A stretch of DNA of 64,000 bases from Haloarcula mannanilytica (lineage in GTDB: Archaea; Halobacteriota; Halobacteria; Halobacteriales; Haloarculaceae). Below, in pieces: positions 51,219 to 60,248 of this stretch. How positions within the stretch are numbered: the first letter of the stretch is position 1; every line of letters starts with the position of its first letter. The position numbers were made by a program, and so were the translations under genes. Location of the stretch: positions 372,001 to 436,000 of the forward strand of contig NZ_BIXZ01000001.1 of NCBI RefSeq assembly GCF_005406125.1, written 5' to 3'. The notes beneath the pieces were generated by a model. That model was not told where the DNA came from. It saw only the letters and a program-made list of their open reading frames with translations, and ran no database searches.

Positions 51219-51913
51219 GCCGAGAGATACCTCCGGAACCGTTCGTCGTCGGCCGTCACCGCCGCCGTGTCGCCGTCGTCGACGACGCGGCCCTTGTCGA
51301 TGATGTAGAAGCGGTCGGCCAGATCCAGCGCCAGCGGGAGGTTCTGCTCGACCAGCAGCATCGTCACGTCCTCACTCGCCGTCGACAGCGCCTCGGCCAC
51401 GTCGGCGACGATTTGTGGGGCCAGTCCTTCGCTCGGCTCGTCGACCAGCAACAGGTCGTTGTCACCGACCAGCCCGCGGGCGATGGCGAGCATCTGCTGT
51501 TGGCCCCCCGACAGCGTCCCGGCGTCCTGGCCCCGCCGCTCTTCGAGGATGGGGAACGAATCGAAGGCCAGCCGGAGGCCGTCGCTCACGTCGTCGGGGT
51601 CCGGAATCGCCGCCCGGAGGTTTTCCTCGACCGTGAGCTGGCCGAATATCCGGCGGTCCTCGGGAATCCAACCGAGTCCCCGAGCGGCGACCTCGTGTGT
51701 TTCCAGGCCGACCAGCGACTCGTCACGGAACGTGATTGACCCTTCGCGGGGCGGCGTCAGTTGCAGAATCGTCCGGAGCGTGGTGGTCTTGCCGACGCCG
51801 TTGCGGCCGGCCAGCGCGACCACCTCCCCCTCCTCGACGGCGAGGTCGACGCCTTCGAGGATGTGGCTGTCGCCGTAGTAGGTGTGGACGCCGCTCAGTT
51901 CGAGCAGGCTCAT
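51215..51913 (-). CDS. Liv-type ABC transporter ATP-binding protein (LivF-like, module 2)
   Basis: ABC ATPase of 232 residues. Walker A is GRNGVGKTTT, Q-loop is LGWIPEDRRIFGQLTVEEN, signature is LSGGQQQMLAIARGL and Walker B is LLLVDEPSEGLAP. It overlaps the upstream livG gene and the downstream livH gene by 4 bp each, so the operon is tightly coupled. Gene order here is binding protein, LivG, LivF, LivH, LivM, unlike module 1. Confidence 0.9.
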   Translation of the reverse strand: MSLLELSGVHTYYGDSHILEGVDLAVEEGEVVALAGRNGVGKTTTLRTILQLTPPREGSITFRDESLVGLETHEVAARGLGWIPEDRRIFGQLTVEENLRAAIPDPDDVSDGLRLAFDSFPILEERRGQDAGTLSGGQQQMLAIARGLVGDNDLLLVDEPSEGLAPQIVADVAEALSTASEDVTMLLVEQNLPLALDLADRFYIIDKGRVVDDGDTAAVTADDERFRRYLSA

Positions 51914-52719
51914 ACCGGTCCCTCCTCTGGGTCCGTTGCGGACCCGGCTGTCGCGTCGTCGTCCAGACTGCCCGGCTCGTAGCCGCCGAGGTACGCCGAC
52001 TGCACGTCGGGGTTGGCCCGGACCTCTGCCGGTGGGCCGTCGGCGATGACCGCGCCCTGATGCAGGACGACCACGCGGTCGGAGACGCCCATCACGATGT
52101 CCATGTTGTGCTCGACCAGCAGGACGGGGTAGTCCTCCGCCACTGCTTCGATGAGGTCCCGAATTTCGTCGACACTCTCCGAGGAGACGCCAGCGTTTGG
52201 CTCGTCGAGCAGGAGGACTGCGGGGTCGCCGGCCAGCGCGATGGCGACTTCGAGCTTGCGCTTTGCGCCGTGGCTGAGTGTGCTCGCGGCGTCTTCGGCC
52301 CGGTGGGACAGGCCGACCCGCTCCAGAATCTCGTGGGCGCGCTCGGTGAACTCCTCGTAGTGGTCGACGTTGCGCCAGAACGTCGTCGCGTCGTCGCTAT
52401 GGGCCTGCTCGGCGACCCGGACGTTTTCCAGCACCGTGCTGTTCGGGAAGACATTCGTCACCTGGTAGGAGCGGTGGATGCCCTTGCTGGCCGTCTCGTG
52501 GGGGGCGGCGTCGGTGATGTCCTCCCAGGCCCCGTTCCGCCGGAGTTCGACCGTTCCTTCGGTGGGCGAGAGCGTCCCGGTCAGCAGATTGAAGAACGTC
52601 GTCTTGCCGGCCCCGTTCGGGCCGATGAGCGAGCAGAGTTCGTTTTCGAGCTCGAAGTCGACGCTGTCGACGGCGACGAGCCCACCGAACCGCTTGGTCA
52701 GTCCCTGTGTTCTGAGCAT
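51910..52719 (-). CDS. Liv-type ABC transporter ATP-binding protein (LivG-like, module 2)
   Basis: ABC ATPase of 269 residues with Walker A GPNGAGKTTF, HRSYQVTNVFPNSTVLENV as Q-loop region, a variant signature LSHGAKRKLEVAIALA and Walker B LLLDEPNAG, then VEHNMDIV. It has an acidic C-terminal tail of about 25 residues. It starts 3 bp after the binding-protein stop. Confidence 0.9.
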   Translation of the reverse strand: MLRTQGLTKRFGGLVAVDSVDFELENELCSLIGPNGAGKTTFFNLLTGTLSPTEGTVELRRNGAWEDITDAAPHETASKGIHRSYQVTNVFPNSTVLENVRVAEQAHSDDATTFWRNVDHYEEFTERAHEILERVGLSHRAEDAASTLSHGAKRKLEVAIALAGDPAVLLLDEPNAGVSSESVDEIRDLIEAVAEDYPVLLVEHNMDIVMGVSDRVVVLHQGAVIADGPPAEVRANPDVQSAYLGGYEPGSLDDDATAGSATDPEEGPV

Positions 52720-52721
52720 GC

Positions 52722-54131
52722 CTACAGTGAACAGCCCATCTGGTCGCTGTCCTGCGGGATGGTCGTCTCGTCAGCACTGATGCGGGCCAGCGGTTCGCCG
52801 GGCATAATCGCGGCCCCCCAGTTGTCGGCCCACTCGTCGGTCGTCGGAATCGGGTTCGCGACGGTCATCGCCGACCGCGCCTGGTTGTTGTACTCCTGGA
52901 AGGTGTAGCCGTTCTCGCCTTTCGGCGTGTCGGTGACGGTCATCCCCTTCAGAGCGTCGGCGATGTCCGCGCCCTCGGTCGACCCGCTCTCCTGTATCGC
53001 CTGGTGAATCGCCGACGCGCCCGTGAACGTCCCCGCAGTAAAGAGGTCGGGAACGACGCCATAGGCGTTGGTGTAGCTCTCGACAAATGCGTCGTTGATG
53101 GGGTTGTCGTACTGGTTCCAGTGGTACCGTGTCGTGAACGGCCCTAGCCGGGAGTTCCTGATCTTCTCCTCGGTCAGGGGCTCGCCGAGGACGCTCTGCA
53201 TCGTCCCGCCGACGACGCTGTTCGTGATGCGGGTAGCGAACCCGCCGAACACGCGGTAGGAGTAGTCGCCCGAGAGGAAGGCGTTGAACATCGCCGGGAG
53301 CGTCGCGACGGTGAACCCGCCGACGACGCCCTCGGCACCGGCCTCCTCGGCGTTGTCCAGCAAGCCGTCCCATTCGGCATACCCCTGTTCGACAAAGCGC
53401 TCGCCGACGATATCGACGCCCTCCGCTTCCAGCACGGCCCGGTAGTTGTTGACGACGGCCCGGCCGAAACTGTAGTCAGCGCCGAAGAGATAGACGCTCG
53501 AAACGTCCGTCTCTCTGGCGACGTACTTCCCGCCCGAGCGGGCGTCCATCGCGGTGTTCTCGCTCGCCCGGTAGACGAGGTCGCTACATGTCTCGGAGTT
53601 AGACGTGATATCTGCTGACGCCGCCGGGCCGAGCATGATGGGGACCTGCGCCTGATTGACGACCGTCGTGACGACCCGGCTGGCGACCGCCGAGGACGCA
53701 CAGCCGGCGAGCATGTCCACGTCCTCATTCTCGACGAGATTCGTCGCCGCCGTCTGGGCGGTGTCCGCCGAAAACTCCGTATCACGTACCAGCAGCCGAT
53801 ACTCCGTGTCTCCGGCGGTGATCGTTACTTCACCGCTGCCAGCGTCGGTTGGAGGGGCCGTCTCACCCTTGTACGCCAGCCCGGAGAGAAAGCCCCACAG
53901 CGCCTGGTCGCCGTAGTACTTCAGGTCCCCGGAGCGGGGCTGTAACACGCCGATACTGACCGTCTGTGTGGAGTCCCCGCCCGATTCGCCGTTCGTGCCA
54001 CTATCCGTCATGCCGCCGTCCGAACCGTCCTGTTCTGTCATGGTTGAGTCGTCACCGACACAGCCGCTGAGTCCAACGACACCGACACCGAGCGCACCGA
54101 GGACGCGCCGCCGTGTGGTCGTATTCTGCAT
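52722..54131 (-). CDS. Liv-type ABC transporter substrate-binding lipoprotein (module 2)
   Basis: Binding protein of 469 residues. ATG 54131 gives a normal Tat lipoprotein signal (TTRRRVLGALGVG, Arg 7-9, lipobox LSGC with Cys24), so the upstream in-frame starts at 54161 and 54179 are not needed; the latter would overlap the palindromic operator. A Gly/Ser/Asp-rich linker precedes the type I binding fold (VSIGVLQPRSGDLKYYGDQA). Its sequence is only distantly similar to the module 1 protein, so a different ligand is likely. Confidence 0.88.
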   Translation of the reverse strand: MQNTTTRRRVLGALGVGVVGLSGCVGDDSTMTEQDGSDGGMTDSGTNGESGGDSTQTVSIGVLQPRSGDLKYYGDQALWGFLSGLAYKGETAPPTDAGSGEVTITAGDTEYRLLVRDTEFSADTAQTAATNLVENEDVDMLAGCASSAVASRVVTTVVNQAQVPIMLGPAASADITSNSETCSDLVYRASENTAMDARSGGKYVARETDVSSVYLFGADYSFGRAVVNNYRAVLEAEGVDIVGERFVEQGYAEWDGLLDNAEEAGAEGVVGGFTVATLPAMFNAFLSGDYSYRVFGGFATRITNSVVGGTMQSVLGEPLTEEKIRNSRLGPFTTRYHWNQYDNPINDAFVESYTNAYGVVPDLFTAGTFTGASAIHQAIQESGSTEGADIADALKGMTVTDTPKGENGYTFQEYNNQARSAMTVANPIPTTDEWADNWGAAIMPGEPLARISADETTIPQDSDQMGCSL

Positions 54132-54171
54132 AACAGATAATCGTATATTCGCTACCTCCATAGTGTACTGA

Positions 54172-54185
54172 GTTAACATGTTAAC
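54172..54185. promoter_or_regulatory. Candidate operator, site 4 (upstream of ABC operon 2)
   Basis: GTTAACATGTTAAC, a perfect 14-bp palindrome, 41-54 bp upstream of ATG 54131. It fits the same pattern (GTTNACRYGTWWAC) as the three sites in module 1. Confidence 0.65.
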
Positions 54186-54732
54186 GCGGCGGGGCAGAAC
54201 GCAGTACCCGGCGTACTGGGTCAGTCACAGAACGGATCGCAAACTACTGATCTCGCTCCTCGCTTGCCGGATTATCTGCAAAAAAACAGCTCGGACTTAG
54301 TCCTCGGCGGAATCACGCGCGGCTTGTTCCACCTCGTTCCGATGAGCGAATTCACCGGGACTGGTGCGAGTCTCACTCCTCTCTTGGGTATTTACACCGA
54401 CATGTACGCCCAACACTATCGCACTGAATCGGAGTAGCTATTTTCGCACAGGTAATTGACAGCCCACTTAGTGACCACTGTGTTTCACCCAGATAAGCGC
54501 AGAACAGTCTACTTCTGACGGTCGAATGCAACTGCCATCGGAGTGGCTGTCCTGTCTACGGATCGATATCGACCGGAGACGTGCTCAGGGCACACAATAA
54601 AATCTGTCTCGTCAGGAACAACCCCCCTCTTCGATCTGACGGAGTAACCATTCAAGAGAGAGATCGCTTCTGTAGGTTCTGGACAGCTTCTCCCATGTGC
54701 TTATTCATTTGTGTATCAAATTAAATTCGCAT
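54186..54732. other. Intergenic region between ABC operon 2 and the membrane histidine kinase
   Basis: 547 bp that become progressively AT-rich to the right. A CAGTAC-CCGGC-GTACTG inverted repeat lies near 54202. No reading frame with recognisable motifs. The A/T-rich last 30 bp before the kinase ATG probably hold its promoter. Confidence 0.4.
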
Positions 54733-55590
54733 ATGCACTTTCAGGGTAGAAACGAGAGCTGGCTGAGAATTGAGTTAACGCCACTCCGAATAGCAGGTAT
54801 TTACACGATATTTGGGTTTCTTATGTTGTATTTGTTTGATTTCTATATAGTGCGGTTCTTTTCTGACCCATTCTTGGCTCAGGTACAGGCTCTGAAAGGG
54901 AGTCTCGAAGTGCTACTGACAGCGGGCCTTGTCTATGCATTGACTTATCATAGTGAACGACAGCTTCAGCAAACGAACCAACGATTGGAGGCGTTTGCAG
55001 GGATTGTTAGCCATGACCTCAAGAATCCATTAAACGTGGCCAGCGGACGCCTTGAATTGGCCCGAGAGGAATGTGACAGCGAGCATCTCGATAGCATTGC
55101 TGATGCCCACAAGCACATGAGCGAACTCATCGAGGACTTGCTGGCCCTATCTCGCCAAGGTAGATGGACCGGAGAGACGGAGCCAGTAAATCTTAAAACT
55201 ATGTCTATCAACTGTTGGCAGACGGTTACAGGAACTGAACCATCTATCCGCATCGAGACTGAGAAACGGATACTAGCCGATCCCGCTGCTCTCCGCCAAG
55301 TGTTTGGGAACTTGTTCACAAATGCAGTTCAATATACCGGTCCGAACGTCACGATTACCGTTGGGGAACTAGCTGACGGCTTCTATATTGAGGATGATGG
55401 ACCAGGGATTCCCAATGAGGAACGTGAACTCGTGTTTGAACCTAGGCACTCAATTGTGGAGGACGGGACAGGATTTGGCCTGACTATTGTTAAACAAATA
55501 ATCGAGGCTCACGGGTGGGAAATCCGTATTGTCGGGGGAAGCGATGGTGGGGCCCGGTTTGAAATCACCGGTGTCGAATTCGCAGAGTGA
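54733..55590 (+). CDS. Membrane-anchored sensor histidine kinase
   Basis: Kinase of 285 residues with two membrane helices (IAGIYTIFGFLMLYLFDFYIV and VLLTAGLVYALTYH) and almost no extracellular loop, so it may sense the membrane or a partner. The kinase core has IVSHDLKNPLNVASG (phospho-acceptor), NLFTNAVQYTG, DDGPGIP and GTGFGLTIV. Its core is clearly related to the kinase at 44733-46235, and both end in GGARFEITGVEF. Base composition is more A/T-rich than its neighbours, pointing to transfer. ATG 54733 gives the shortest sensible cytosolic N-terminus. Confidence 0.87.
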   Translation: MHFQGRNESWLRIELTPLRIAGIYTIFGFLMLYLFDFYIVRFFSDPFLAQVQALKGSLEVLLTAGLVYALTYHSERQLQQTNQRLEAFAGIVSHDLKNPLNVASGRLELAREECDSEHLDSIADAHKHMSELIEDLLALSRQGRWTGETEPVNLKTMSINCWQTVTGTEPSIRIETEKRILADPAALRQVFGNLFTNAVQYTGPNVTITVGELADGFYIEDDGPGIPNEERELVFEPRHSIVEDGTGFGLTIVKQIIEAHGWEIRIVGGSDGGARFEITGVEFAE

Positions 55591-55767
55591 GAGAGACGCA
55601 TCCTGTATCTTGTACCGCTCTGCAAATATGGTATGAAACTACCACGATCCCAAGTAGTCAATTCGAACATATGTGTCCTGCTGTTTCACGGTACGGCAGG
55701 ACGTGGGGCGGCCGTCTCGTTTCGACAGTTTTAGCGGGAGTTCTTTGGTCGGCGGAATCGAAATGTA

Positions 55768-56126
55768 TCAGGATGAGAGCCATGCGTACGTTTGGATGGC
55801 CCCGAACAATAGCGTGAGCGCCCCATTTTCGATCAGTAATAAAACGTTGTTTGCCAGCATCGTCCGGGTAACTACAGCGAGAATACCGAACATCGTTGCC
55901 AGCAGCAGATTGTATTTTGCGAACGCTACCCAACACTCTTGATCCAGCTCAATGAGTCCATCACTACCCATACGTACTGTTTGTCCTCGGCGCTGACAAA
56001 TGGCAGGATCAACACGGCGACAGTGCCGAGCAATCTGCAGTCACGATACGTGGACTGTACTGACTGATTCGGGTCGGCGTCGTTGGTTGCTGACCTGGTG
56101 ACCGACTCGCGCCCTGTATTCTGCAT
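55768..56126 (-). pseudogene. Possible broken small membrane protein
   Basis: Two overlapping short frames on the same strand. Frame A (56126-55926) begins MQNTGRESVTRS and contains one hydrophobic segment (LLGTVAVLILPFV). Frame B (55971-55768) carries two more (YNLLLATMFGILAVV and VLLLIENGALTLLFGAI). Together they would make a normal three-helix protein if joined by one frameshift near 55930-55970. It may equally be two tiny genes or nothing. No family recognised. Confidence 0.3.
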
Positions 56127-56195
56127 GGTCTCAACAAAACATTAGTAGTTGAATATTTCAACAAATCCAAGTAGTCGGTTCGAGGATTGTGGGAC

Positions 56196-56402
56196 TCAGT
56201 TCGCTGGAGCGAGAGTGTATCGATGGAGTTCGGCAACGGCCTCTGCTACGAGCGATGCCGAGATCGTCTCTTGCTGCTGATCGAGAGCCCGGTCCTCGAT
56301 TGTCTCGTATACCACGGAGAGATACGAATTCGTCTGTGAGCCGCCCTGAATCCAAGCGTCACCAGGAACGGGAATCCCACCAGCATGCTGCTGTGTGGTC
56401 AT
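56196..56402 (-). CDS. Small hypothetical protein
   Basis: Short frame of 68 residues (MTTQQHAGGIPVPGDAW start, then VVYETIEDRALDQQQETISASLVAEAVAELHRY), with haloarchaeal-like acidic composition in its second half. The helix-rich C-terminal part could be a remnant of an output-domain protein. It has no clear motif, so it is listed at low confidence. Confidence 0.3.
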   Translation of the reverse strand: MTTQQHAGGIPVPGDAWIQGGSQTNSYLSVVYETIEDRALDQQQETISASLVAEAVAELHRYTLAPAN

Positions 56403-56619
56403 CGCGACGGCGATACACCCCGTATGCGAGAACGGATGACTGTCACCGCTGACGATCGTCCATGGGCGATACGATGGCCCGGATTTGTGCGGTGCCGATC
56501 CCCACCAGACTTCCCCCTGCTCTTAAGCCATTACTCGTCCTCCGAACCGTCATCGATGCCCGGGCCCCACTCGTCTAGGTCTCGGGGCGTGAAGCGACTG
56601 GGGTAACAGCCACACAGAA
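56403..56619. other. Intergenic region before the second regulator
   Basis: About 217 bp without a supported gene. Together with 55591-56402 it makes a kilobase of weak coding content between the kinase and the regulator. Confidence 0.35.
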
Positions 56620-57324
56620 TCAGTCGTCGATGTCGTCTAATGCCTCGATGACGCGCTCGATCATCTTCCGCTCGCCGCGACGGAGGTTCTTCGAGACCGC
56701 GGGTTTGGACACGCCGAAGTCCTCGGCCAGCGAACCCAGCGTCGCGTCGCGGGGTGATTCGAAGTACCCCTCGGAGACGGCGGTTTCCAGCGTCTCGCGT
56801 TCGGTGTCCGAGAGGTCACGACAGCCGTCGACGAGCGTCATCGCCGCGCCGGCGTTTTTCACGAGGTCCTGAAGCTGGGGGAGCGTCGTCGACGTGCGCT
56901 CGATCACGTCGTACTCGTTGTCACGGTCAAGCTCCGAAAGGGTGGTATCGGCGTCCCGGCCGCGGTCGAAGCCGACGTGCCAGGTCTCGCTGCCCGCCTC
57001 GATGTGGAACGGCCCGGTGATGTAGCCGCCGTTGTCCCTGATAGTCTGCATCGCCGCCGTCTCCTCGATGGTCGTTCGGATGTGGGCGGCGTTGTCCTCG
57101 CGGCGCAACAGCACGCAGTCGTTCATGTTCCCGTGGGCCTGCAGGCTCTCCAGTCCCGTATCGAGGACCCCCGAATCCTCGGCTTCGACGACCATTCGGG
57201 TCTCAAGTTCCCGTGCGCGCTGGTCGAAGTCCCAATGTACGGCCGCGAAGGCGACATCGTGGTCTGCCGTGGTGTCGATGAACGGACAGTCGTACTGCTC
57301 CATGTCCAGGGCGATATCTATCAT
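56620..57324 (-). CDS. Bat-type helix-turn-helix transcriptional regulator (paralogue B)
   Basis: Regulator of 234 residues, the same length as the one at 21806-22510 and alignable over its whole length (EQYDCPFIDTT, ARELETRMVV, GGYITGPFHI, SETWHVGFD, then LSDTERETLETAVSEGYFES). The HTH recognition helix region (FGVSKPAVSKNLRRGERKM) is close but not identical to paralogue A (FDVSKMAISKNLRRSQRKI). It is the nearest regulator to ABC operon 2, about 2.5 kb away, and could act on the shared palindrome. Confidence 0.87.
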   Translation of the reverse strand: MIDIALDMEQYDCPFIDTTADHDVAFAAVHWDFDQRARELETRMVVEAEDSGVLDTGLESLQAHGNMNDCVLLRREDNAAHIRTTIEETAAMQTIRDNGGYITGPFHIEAGSETWHVGFDRGRDADTTLSELDRDNEYDVIERTSTTLPQLQDLVKNAGAAMTLVDGCRDLSDTERETLETAVSEGYFESPRDATLGSLAEDFGVSKPAVSKNLRRGERKMIERVIEALDDIDD

Positions 57325-57478
57325 TGGCAGTCCACTGTATCGTGTGACATTACGGTGACACGGTAAAGAACCCCACGATTAATGATAGTTATCTCGGCAC
57401 AGCCGTGTTCTTCACGAACGTCTATCCCCGATACACCGTTTCAATAGTGTTTTAGGTCTCGGTTTTGGAGGAAGTGGT

Positions 57479-60175
57479 ATGACTTTGCACGCCAGAGAGA
57501 TTAACCAGGACGTACGGGAGTTGGGTGAGCTCCTGGGCGAGGTCCTGGAGGCACAGACGTCGACCGAGGCGTTCGAAACGGTCGAGACCATTCGAACGTC
57601 GTGTATCGACTACCGCCGCGGGGACGCCGAGACGCGGGACGAGGTCCATCGGGCGCTGAACCGACTGAACCCGGAGACCCAGGACATCGTCGCACGCGCG
57701 TTCACGACGTATTTCGAACTCATAAACCTCGCCGAGGAACGCGAACGGGTCCGCGAAATTCGGGAGGGAAGCCAGGAGGGTGTCCTAGCCGACAGCGTCG
57801 AGGAGGCCGTTCGGGACCTTGCCGACCGCGGGGCGGACGCAGAGGAGGTCCAGCAGGTGCTCGAAGACGTGCTCATCCAGCCGACGTTTACGGCCCACCC
57901 AACGGAGGCCCGACGAAAGACGGTGAAGGCGAAGCTCCGGTCGGTGGCCCGCGATATCGAACGGCTCGATGAGCGCCGTCTTACCGACCGCGAACAGAAG
58001 CGTATCGAGCGCAACCTCGACGCCGAGGTGACGAGCCTCTGGCAGACTCCACAGGTCCGGGACCGCCGCCCCGAGGTCACCGACGAGGCGCTGAACGTCC
58101 AGTGGTACCTGGAGAACGTCCTGTTCGATGTCATCGACGAGGTGTACGACGAACTCGAACACACGCTCGAAGACGAGTACGGCGAGGACATCGATGTCGA
58201 CACCCTCTACGAGTTCCGCTCGTGGGCCGGCTCCGACCGCGACGGCAACCCGTTCGTCACCACCGACGTAACCGAGGAAACCCTGGAGCGTCAGCGCGAT
58301 ACCGTGCTCCCGCTGTACCGCAACAAGCTCAAGGAGCTCTCCGGGGTCCTGAGCCAGGACGCCTCGAACATCGCGACCGACGCGGTGTTCAACGAACGGC
58401 TGGACCGCCACAAGTCACGCCTGCCCGGCATCGCCTCTGAAGCTGAGGAGCGGTACCCGGACGAGCCCTACCGCCAGAAGCTCCGGCTGATGCGCGAGTC
58501 AGTCATCCGTGTCAGCGATGTTCGCCAGGGCGGCTACGAGAACGAGGAGGAACTGCTGACCGACCTCGAAGTCATCGCCGACAGCCTCCGAGAGAACGAC
58601 GCGGAGGTAATCGCCGAGGCCCACGTCGACCCGCTCATCCGAAAGGTCGAGACGTTCGGCTTCAACCTCGCCAGCCTCGACCTGCGCGACCACCGGAAGA
58701 TGCACACCGACGCCATCGCCGAGGCCGTCGACCGCCAAGGCATCGACTACGCGGCGATGGACGAGGACGAGCGCGTCGAGTTCCTGACCGAGGCCATCCT
58801 ACAGGACAACACCGTCATCGACATGGCGGACACCGACGGCCTCTCGGACGATGCGACGCGCGTTCTCGACCGGTTCCGTGCGGCCGCCGACTGGCAAAAC
58901 GAGTTCGGCATCGACGCCATCGACACCTACGCTATCTCCTGGTGCGAGGAACCGAGCCACGCGCTGGAAGTCCTGTTCCTAGCCGACCAGGTCGACATCG
59001 TCGATCTGCCCGGCTACTGCGGGTTCGACGTGGTCCCGCTGCTAGAATCGGAGTACGCGCTCTCCGGTGCCCGCCGCATCATGGGCACGCTGTTCGAGAA
59101 CGAGGCCTACTCCCAGGCCCTTGAGGCCCGGGACAACGTTCAGGAGATCATGCTGGGGTACTCCGACTCGAACAAGGAGAACGGCTTCCTCGCAGCCAAC
59201 TGGTCGCTGTACAACAACCAGAAGCGACTGGCGGACATCACCAGCGACTACGACGTGGAGATGCGCCTGTTCCACGGCCGCGGCGGTTCCATCTCCCGCG
59301 GCGGCGGCCCGATGAACGACGCCATGCTGGCGCTGCCAAACGAGACGGTGACCGGCCAGATCAAGTTCACCGAGCAGGGCGAGGCCATCGCCGAGAAGTA
59401 CGCCAACCACGACATCGCCGAGCGGAACCTCGAACAGATGCTCAACGCCCAGATCCGGGCGCGGAAAAACGCAATCGAGGAGCCCGTCGAGGAGATTCCC
59501 GAGGAGTGGGAGGAGGCCATGGAGACGGCATCCGACGCCGCCCGCACCGAGTATCAGGACCTCCTCGAAACCGACGGCTTCGTCGAATTCTTCGAGCAGG
59601 CGACGCCGATCACTGTCATCGAGAACCTCAACATGGGCTCGCGGCCGGCTTCCCGAAGCGAGGACCGCAGCGTCGAGGACCTCCGGGCCATCCCGTGGGT
59701 GTTCTCCTGGACGCAGGCCCGCTGTATCATTCCCGGCTGGTACTCCATTTCGACCGGACTGGACGCCTACCTGGAAAACGGCGGCGACATGGAGACCCTT
59801 CAGGAGATGTACGAGAACTGGCCGTTCTTCCGGACGAAACTCGACAACGCGTCGCTGGCGCTCGCCCGCACCGACCTCGAAATCGCGGAGGAGTACGCCG
59901 ACCTCGCCGACCCCGAACTCCGGGAGCGCATCTTCCCGCGCATCGTCGAGGAGTACGAGGAGACCGTCGAGAAAGTCCTCGAAATCACCGGGCAGGACGG
60001 CCTGCTCTCCCGCGATTGGCTGGAGGAGAACCTGGAGCGTCGGAACCCGTACGTCGACCCGCTGAACCTGTTGCAGGTCCGCCTGCTCAAGCAGTCCCAC
60101 CGGACCGAGACCGAGCGCCGGACCCTGCGACTGACCGTCCAAGGGATCGCGGCCGGGATGAAAAACACCGGATAA
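57479..60175 (+). CDS. ppc: Phosphoenolpyruvate carboxylase
   Basis: Bacterial-type PEP carboxylase of 898 residues that makes oxaloacetate from PEP and bicarbonate to refill the citric acid cycle. All signature blocks are present: QPTFTAHPTEARRKTV with the catalytic histidine, RSWAGSDRDGNPFV, VMLGYSDSNKENG-like MLGYSDSNKENG, FHGRGGSISRGGGPM and the C-terminal VQGIAAGMKNTG. A GGAGG Shine-Dalgarno at 57467-57471 is seven bases before the ATG, so unlike many genes here it has a leader. It stands alone. Confidence 0.96.
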   Translation: MTLHAREINQDVRELGELLGEVLEAQTSTEAFETVETIRTSCIDYRRGDAETRDEVHRALNRLNPETQDIVARAFTTYFELINLAEERERVREIREGSQEGVLADSVEEAVRDLADRGADAEEVQQVLEDVLIQPTFTAHPTEARRKTVKAKLRSVARDIERLDERRLTDREQKRIERNLDAEVTSLWQTPQVRDRRPEVTDEALNVQWYLENVLFDVIDEVYDELEHTLEDEYGEDIDVDTLYEFRSWAGSDRDGNPFVTTDVTEETLERQRDTVLPLYRNKLKELSGVLSQDASNIATDAVFNERLDRHKSRLPGIASEAEERYPDEPYRQKLRLMRESVIRVSDVRQGGYENEEELLTDLEVIADSLRENDAEVIAEAHVDPLIRKVETFGFNLASLDLRDHRKMHTDAIAEAVDRQGIDYAAMDEDERVEFLTEAILQDNTVIDMADTDGLSDDATRVLDRFRAAADWQNEFGIDAIDTYAISWCEEPSHALEVLFLADQVDIVDLPGYCGFDVVPLLESEYALSGARRIMGTLFENEAYSQALEARDNVQEIMLGYSDSNKENGFLAANWSLYNNQKRLADITSDYDVEMRLFHGRGGSISRGGGPMNDAMLALPNETVTGQIKFTEQGEAIAEKYANHDIAERNLEQMLNAQIRARKNAIEEPVEEIPEEWEEAMETASDAARTEYQDLLETDGFVEFFEQATPITVIENLNMGSRPASRSEDRSVEDLRAIPWVFSWTQARCIIPGWYSISTGLDAYLENGGDMETLQEMYENWPFFRTKLDNASLALARTDLEIAEEYADLADPELRERIFPRIVEEYEETVEKVLEITGQDGLLSRDWLEENLERRNPYVDPLNLLQVRLLKQSHRTETERRTLRLTVQGIAAGMKNTG

Positions 60176-60248
60176 GGTCGTGTGAACGGGTTACACCGAA
60201 AGTAGTACCTACCGAAGGATTTAGGCATCTTCCTGCGGAGTAGCCGAT

